Both the position numbers and the translations under genes were made by a program. A DNA stretch of 64,000 nt. It comes from Geomonas oryzisoli. Lineage in GTDB: Bacteria > Desulfobacterota > Desulfuromonadia > Geobacterales > Geobacteraceae. Under the pieces are notes generated by a model. That model saw only the letters and a program-made list of their open reading frames with translations. It was not told where the DNA came from and searched no databases. The stretch spans positions 2,947,501-3,011,500 of the forward strand of contig NZ_CP076723.1 of the NCBI RefSeq assembly GCF_018986915.1. The letters run 5' to 3'. Below are positions 60,108 through 64,000 of the stretch, one piece after another (positions within the stretch are counted from its first letter, which is position 1; every line of letters begins with the position of its first letter).

Positions 60108-62645
60108 GTGCCCCACCTCAAAGGTCCACATCCGCATCCCCGCAGCCGCTCGGCGGCCCTGCGCTACAGCGCCATCCTGTTCGCCGCCTTCCTGGTGGTG
60201 TTCGGGCTGATCGTCTGGTTCACCGAAGGGAACAACCTGAGGGCGAAGCAGAACGACTTAAGCAGCAGGGCCAGGACCCTCAGCGGTTCGCTGCAGCTTA
60301 CCCTGGAAGGCGATGCCAGCTACCTGCAACTGCTGGCCCTGGACCGGGCCTCGGGAAAACTCACCGCGCAACTGTTCCAGGAGCGTGCCGGCCAGTACGT
60401 GCAGGCGCACCCACAGCTGATCAATATCACCTGGGTCGACGCCGACTTCCGTATCACCGACGTCTCACCGCTGGCGCCGAACCGGCAGATCGTCGGACTC
60501 CAGTTGAACCTGCCGGAGCCGAAACGGGTTTCCGCCCTGGCCCGGGAACGGCGCAAGCCGGTGTACACCCACCCCTTCGAGGCCATCCAGGGACGGCCCT
60601 CCTTCGAGATCTGGGTCCCCGTGTTCCGGGGCGACACCTTCCTCGGGCTCTTCGGGGGCGTCTACTCGTGCGACAAGCTCCTACAGCAGCTCGCCGCGCA
60701 GACCCAGCCGCACCTGTACCACCTGAGCCTCAACGACAGCAGCGGCGGCCTGCTGGCCACCATGCCGCAGATGCAGCTCCTGGACCGTGATTTCTACAAA
60801 GAGATGCCGGTCACCGACCCGGAGAGCGGGGTGATGCTGCGGGTAACCCGCTACCAGGTGCGCAGCGACTGGCGCCTGTACCTGTTGAAGGCGGTCTCGC
60901 TTTTGCTGATCATGGGGATGTCCTACACGCTCTGGACCCTGAAGCTCGAGATCGACGAACGCAAGCGCGCCGAGGAGGAGATCAAGAAACAGGCCGCCCT
61001 TTTGGAGGAAGAAATCACGGAGCGCCAGGCGGCCCAGGAATCGCTGCAGGAGCAGGCGGCGCTGCTGGAGGAAGAGGTTTCCGAGCGCTGGCAGGCGGAG
61101 GAGGCGCTCAGGGAGAGCGAGGAGCGGCTGCGCCTGTTGCTCGATTCCACCGGCGAGGCGATCTACGGCGTCGACATCGACGGGAAGTGCACCTTCTGCA
61201 ACCGCGCCTGCCTGCGCATGCTCGGCTACCAGAACGAGGGCGACCTCCTGGGAAAGAACATCCACGACATCATGCACCACAGCTACCCCGACGGCCGGCA
61301 CATGCCTCAGGAAGAGTGCAGCGCCCACACAGCGATGCTGCAGGGCAAGGGGAGCCACGTGGATGACGAGGTGTTCTGGGGCGCGGACGGCAGCAGTTTC
61401 CCGGTGGAGTACTGGTCCTATCCCCAGGTGAAGGATGACAAGGTGGTGGGGGCAGTGGTCGCCTTCATCAACACCACCGAGCGCAGGCACCTTGAGGAGC
61501 AGTTCCGCCAGTCGCAGAAAATGGAGTCCATCGGCCGGCTGGCCGGCGGCGTGGCGCACGACTTCAACAACATGCTGAGCGTCATCTCCGGCGCCGCCGA
61601 ACTGTCCAAGCGCAAACTCGAGGACGGCGAGCCGATCGGGCAGTACCTGGAACTGATCATCAACGCCGCCAGGCGCTCCAGCGACATCACCCGCCAGCTC
61701 CTCGCCTTCTCCCGCAAGGAAGTGGTATCCCCCAAGCCGGTGCAGTTGAACCGGCTCATCGAAGACTCACTGAAGATCCTGACCCGGCTGATCAGCGAGG
61801 ATGTGAAACTCTCCTTTCATCCCGCGCCGGAGCTCTGGAGCATCATGATCGCCCCTTCGCAGGTGGACCAGATCCTGATGAACCTGGCCGTGAACGCCCG
61901 CGACGCCATGCCGGAAGGGGGCAGCCTCGCCATCGAGACGGCCAACGTCCAGATCGCCAGCCACTATGCCTACCTCCATCCCGATGCGAGACCGGGGGAG
62001 TACGTGCTGCTTTCGGTGAGCGATACCGGCCACGGCATGGACAAGATGACCGCCGCCCACATCTTCGAGCCGTTCTTCACCACCAAGGGGCAGGGTAAGG
62101 GAACCGGCCTGGGCCTTTCCACGGTGTACGGCATCGTCACGCAAAACGGCGGGTTCATCAACGTCTACAGCGAGCCGGGCCAGGGTGCCGTGTTCAAGAT
62201 CTACCTGCCCCGCCTCCAGGAGAGCGAGGCGACGCCGCAGGGGCCCCTCCCGGCGGAGCGACGGATTTCCGGGACGGTGCTGCTGGTGGAGGACGAGGAG
62301 ATGCTGCTATGGCTCACGACGAGGCTTCTGGAGGAGATGGGACTCACGGTGATCCAGGCGCAGAGTCCCTTGGAGGCCCTCGAGATCAGCCGGCAGCGGG
62401 GAGCGGAGATCGACCTGCTCCTGACCGACGTGGTGATGCCGGAGATGAACGGCAGGGAACTGGCGGAGCGGGTCAAGGAGAGCCTGCCGGAGATGAATGT
62501 GCTCTTCATGTCGGGGCACACCTCGGACAACGTGTTGCAGCGCGGAGTCATTGAAGCGGGCATGCACTACATCCAGAAGCCGCTGGAAATGGAGAAGCTG
62601 AACCGGAAGATATCGGAGATGCTGGCGCAGCGGCAAAAGCCCTGA
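60108..62645 (+). CDS. Membrane hybrid sensor histidine kinase (CHASE/Cache-like, PAS, HisKA, HATPase, REC)
   Basis: About 845 residues. Membrane helix (YSAILFAAFLVVFGLIVWF), a periplasmic sensor of CHASE/Cache type (residues 45-260; WVDADFRITDVSPLAP, RPSFEIWVPVF), helix 2 (AVSLLLIMGMSYTLWTL), a coiled coil with a nearly exact 20-residue duplication, PAS (near 345-460), the histidine in LAGGVAHDFNN near 480, HATPase (NLAVNARDAM, GKGTGLGLSTVYGI) and a receiver domain (VLLVEDEE, LLTDVVMPEMNG). GTG 60108 has GGAGG 5 bases upstream; ATG 60063 has none, so GTG is the likely start. CheD follows. Confidence 0.9.
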   Translation: MPHLKGPHPHPRSRSAALRYSAILFAAFLVVFGLIVWFTEGNNLRAKQNDLSSRARTLSGSLQLTLEGDASYLQLLALDRASGKLTAQLFQERAGQYVQAHPQLINITWVDADFRITDVSPLAPNRQIVGLQLNLPEPKRVSALARERRKPVYTHPFEAIQGRPSFEIWVPVFRGDTFLGLFGGVYSCDKLLQQLAAQTQPHLYHLSLNDSSGGLLATMPQMQLLDRDFYKEMPVTDPESGVMLRVTRYQVRSDWRLYLLKAVSLLLIMGMSYTLWTLKLEIDERKRAEEEIKKQAALLEEEITERQAAQESLQEQAALLEEEVSERWQAEEALRESEERLRLLLDSTGEAIYGVDIDGKCTFCNRACLRMLGYQNEGDLLGKNIHDIMHHSYPDGRHMPQEECSAHTAMLQGKGSHVDDEVFWGADGSSFPVEYWSYPQVKDDKVVGAVVAFINTTERRHLEEQFRQSQKMESIGRLAGGVAHDFNNMLSVISGAAELSKRKLEDGEPIGQYLELIINAARRSSDITRQLLAFSRKEVVSPKPVQLNRLIEDSLKILTRLISEDVKLSFHPAPELWSIMIAPSQVDQILMNLAVNARDAMPEGGSLAIETANVQIASHYAYLHPDARPGEYVLLSVSDTGHGMDKMTAAHIFEPFFTTKGQGKGTGLGLSTVYGIVTQNGGFINVYSEPGQGAVFKIYLPRLQESEATPQGPLPAERRISGTVLLVEDEEMLLWLTTRLLEEMGLTVIQAQSPLEALEISRQRGAEIDLLLTDVVMPEMNGRELAERVKESLPEMNVLFMSGHTSDNVLQRGVIEAGMHYIQKPLEMEKLNRKISEMLAQRQKP

Positions 62646-62682
62646 GCCCGACTGAGATGCCCGAAAGCGCGGCAGGTGCGGG

Positions 62683-63279
62683 ATGAAGATAGAGACATAC
62701 CAAAAGGGTGAGCGGGTCACCATAGCGCCGGGGGAGTTCTACGTCACCGGCAAGCCCGGCGTAATCACCACCCTGCTCGGCTCCTGCATCGCCGCCTGTC
62801 TGTACGACCGCAGCCGCCGCATCATCGGGATGAACCATTTCATGCTGAGCAACCCGCGCTACTCCAAGGAGCTCCCGCTCAACATCACCGACGCGGGGCG
62901 CTACGGCATCCATGCCATGGACCTGCTCATCAACGCCATGATGGCCCAGGGAACCGACCGCTCCCGGCTCAGGGCCAAAATCTTCGGCGGGGCCACCATC
63001 ATCAACCCCGAAAGCAACACGGACAACTTCTTCTGCGTCGGGCAGGTCAACTGCAGGTTTATCCTGCAATACCTGGAGCAGGAGCGGATCCCCATAGATG
63101 CCATGGACATCGGCGGCGACTTCGGGAGGGTGATCCACTTCTCCAACGGCGACTTCGCCGTACACCGCAGGAAGGTGGACTCAAGCCGCAGCAGCAAGCT
63201 GGCCCAGCGCGACCGCTACTGCTGGCAAAGGGCGATCGAGCAGCAGCAGGCGGCCCTCACCGAGGTCGAGCTCTGGTAA
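62683..63279 (+). CDS. cheD: Chemoreceptor glutamine deamidase CheD
   Basis: A 198-residue CheD that deamidates (or demethylates) receptor glutamines and interacts with CheC/CheY in some species. Cys35 in LLGSCIAAC and His52 in GMNHFMLS are the catalytic pair; KIFGGATII near 105 is the third family motif. Length and motifs are complete. It follows the hybrid kinase by 37 bases, so it may be co-transcribed. A chemoreceptor gene lies at 49060. Confidence 0.92.
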   Translation: MKIETYQKGERVTIAPGEFYVTGKPGVITTLLGSCIAACLYDRSRRIIGMNHFMLSNPRYSKELPLNITDAGRYGIHAMDLLINAMMAQGTDRSRLRAKIFGGATIINPESNTDNFFCVGQVNCRFILQYLEQERIPIDAMDIGGDFGRVIHFSNGDFAVHRRKVDSSRSSKLAQRDRYCWQRAIEQQQAALTEVELW

Positions 63280-63299
63280 CGGGAAAGGGCGGATTCGTC

Positions 63300-63770
63300 A
63301 TGAAGATGCACCTACTGAAGCAGGAACAACTGATACCGCTGCCGCTGGAACAGGCGTGGGGATTCTTCGTGCACCCGGGGAACCTGCCGCGCATAACGCC
63401 GCCCGACCTGGGCTTCAGGATCACGGGGGAGCTCCCCGAAAAGATGCACGCCGGGATGATCGTGAGCTACACCGTGACCCCGTTCCTGGGCTGGCCGGTC
63501 AAGTGGGTCACCGAGATCACCCACATGCGGGAGCCTTATTTCTTCGTGGACGAACAGCGCTTCGGCCCGTACCGGATGTGGCATCACCAGCACATCTTCC
63601 AGGAAACGCCCCAGGGAACGCTGATGACCGACCTGGTGCACTACGTCCTTCCTTTCGGCCCCTTCGGGGAGCTCGCCGCCCCCTTCGTGGCGCGCCGGGT
63701 ACGCGACATCTTCGAGTACCGACGGCAGGCGCTGGCCGGTGAGCTGGGCTTTGCGCTCCGGCCAGGATAG
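63300..63770 (+). CDS. SRPBCC (START-like) ligand-binding protein
   Basis: A 156-residue protein with the SRPBCC/cyclase fold: QEQLIPLPLEQAWGFFVHPG at the N-terminus, GMIVSYTVTPFLGWPVKWVT, ITHMREPYFFVDEQRFGPYR, and the C-terminal helix APFVARRVRDIFEYRRQAL. Such proteins bind hydrophobic ligands; the ligand is unknown. It lies 20 bases after cheD in the same direction. Confidence 0.88.
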   Translation: MKMHLLKQEQLIPLPLEQAWGFFVHPGNLPRITPPDLGFRITGELPEKMHAGMIVSYTVTPFLGWPVKWVTEITHMREPYFFVDEQRFGPYRMWHHQHIFQETPQGTLMTDLVHYVLPFGPFGELAAPFVARRVRDIFEYRRQALAGELGFALRPG

Positions 63771-64000
63771 GGGATCGGGTAGCGGCACCGGTGCAACGGC
63801 ACCAGCGTGCACATTTTTTAGGCAAAAAGGTAGAAAACCATGATCTTTGAGGGGAAACCGGCGCAATCCCGAAAGTTATCCACAGCGTTTTCCACGAAAC
63901 TGTGTACAGCGAAGCCGCGCCCAGCAGGGACTTAGGGTATCGGCGCGGTTTTTATGCACTTTTCACCTCTTTCACCGCTCCCTGACACATTATTGACGAA
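63771..64000. other. Non-coding window end with DnaA-box-like sequence
   Basis: No gene is visible. TTATCCACA (63876-63884) is a perfect consensus DnaA box; TTTTCCACG (63889-63897) is a weaker neighbour. A single strong box is not enough to call a replication origin. Confidence 0.45.

Noticed and set aside
63771-64000. Replication origin
   Set aside because: Only one consensus DnaA box and no AT-rich unwinding region or dnaA gene in view.

Overview
The window is GC-rich chromosomal DNA from a member of the Geobacterales (Desulfuromonadia), most like Citrifermentans or Geomonas (former Geobacter bemidjiensis group). This is inferred from gene content: two ETF/membrane Fe-S oxidoreductase (EMO-type) modules, large PAS histidine kinases, exosortase H, a DcuA/B carrier and a lineage-typical set of short palindromic repeats. 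I saw no rRNA, tRNA, CRISPR array, prophage or complete insertion sequence.

1-27,540 is a catabolic region, almost all on the minus strand. A thiolase-led operon (15526 down to 4165) encodes thiolase, 3-hydroxyacyl-CoA dehydrogenase, enoyl-CoA hydratase, acyl-CoA dehydrogenase, a membrane Fe-S/heme b oxidoreductase, ETF beta and alpha, a second acyl-CoA dehydrogenase and a two-subunit CoA-transferase. A second unit (3832 down past position 1) encodes ETF beta, a ferredoxin-fused ETF alpha and a second membrane oxidoreductase. Together these make a short-chain fatty acid or branched acid beta-oxidation pathway with its own route of electrons from acyl-CoA to the quinone pool. Upstream lie an M24 peptidase and nitroreductase pair, a fused isobutyryl-CoA mutase (IcmF), an acetate permease pair (ActP/DUF485), an IclR regulator and an acetyl-CoA hydrolase/CoA-transferase. 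A MerR regulator (27123-27539) sits beside them. Four near-identical 16-bp palindromes (TTTACGT-NN-ANGTNAA) in front of the thiolase operon, the ETF operon, the CoA-transferase operon and the merR gene itself suggest one LiuR-like regulon.

27,566-41,730 is mixed: a hybrid kinase with a FIST sensor protein, an outer membrane DUF3187 protein, a small-membrane-protein stress cluster (holin-X, DUF3618, YtxH), adenine deaminase, a periplasmic sensor with a cytoplasmic Cys-rich tail, a methyltransferase and a PQQ-type lipoprotein.

41,900-46,150 is lower in GC and looks acquired. It has a decayed RelE-type toxin next to its antitoxin and a small integron cassette array without integrase (four to five attC sites and four cassette genes, all minus strand). 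It also has a 21-bp tandem repeat block of about 12 units.

46,669-64,000 holds an exosortase H system with its substrate and partner membrane protein, a chemoreceptor and a kinase/sigma-54 regulator pair. A probable selenocysteine-containing glutaredoxin-like lipoprotein (in-frame UGA followed by a SECIS-like hairpin) follows, then a Dcu-type C4-dicarboxylate carrier carrying an inserted parvulin prolyl isomerase domain. The window ends with a large NAD-glutamate dehydrogenase, another hybrid kinase, CheD and an SRPBCC protein.

Short repeats are dense. At least five families occur, and two copies of one family are read as protein (inside etfA at 7773-7805 and as the C-terminus of the exosortase partner at 48819-48836).
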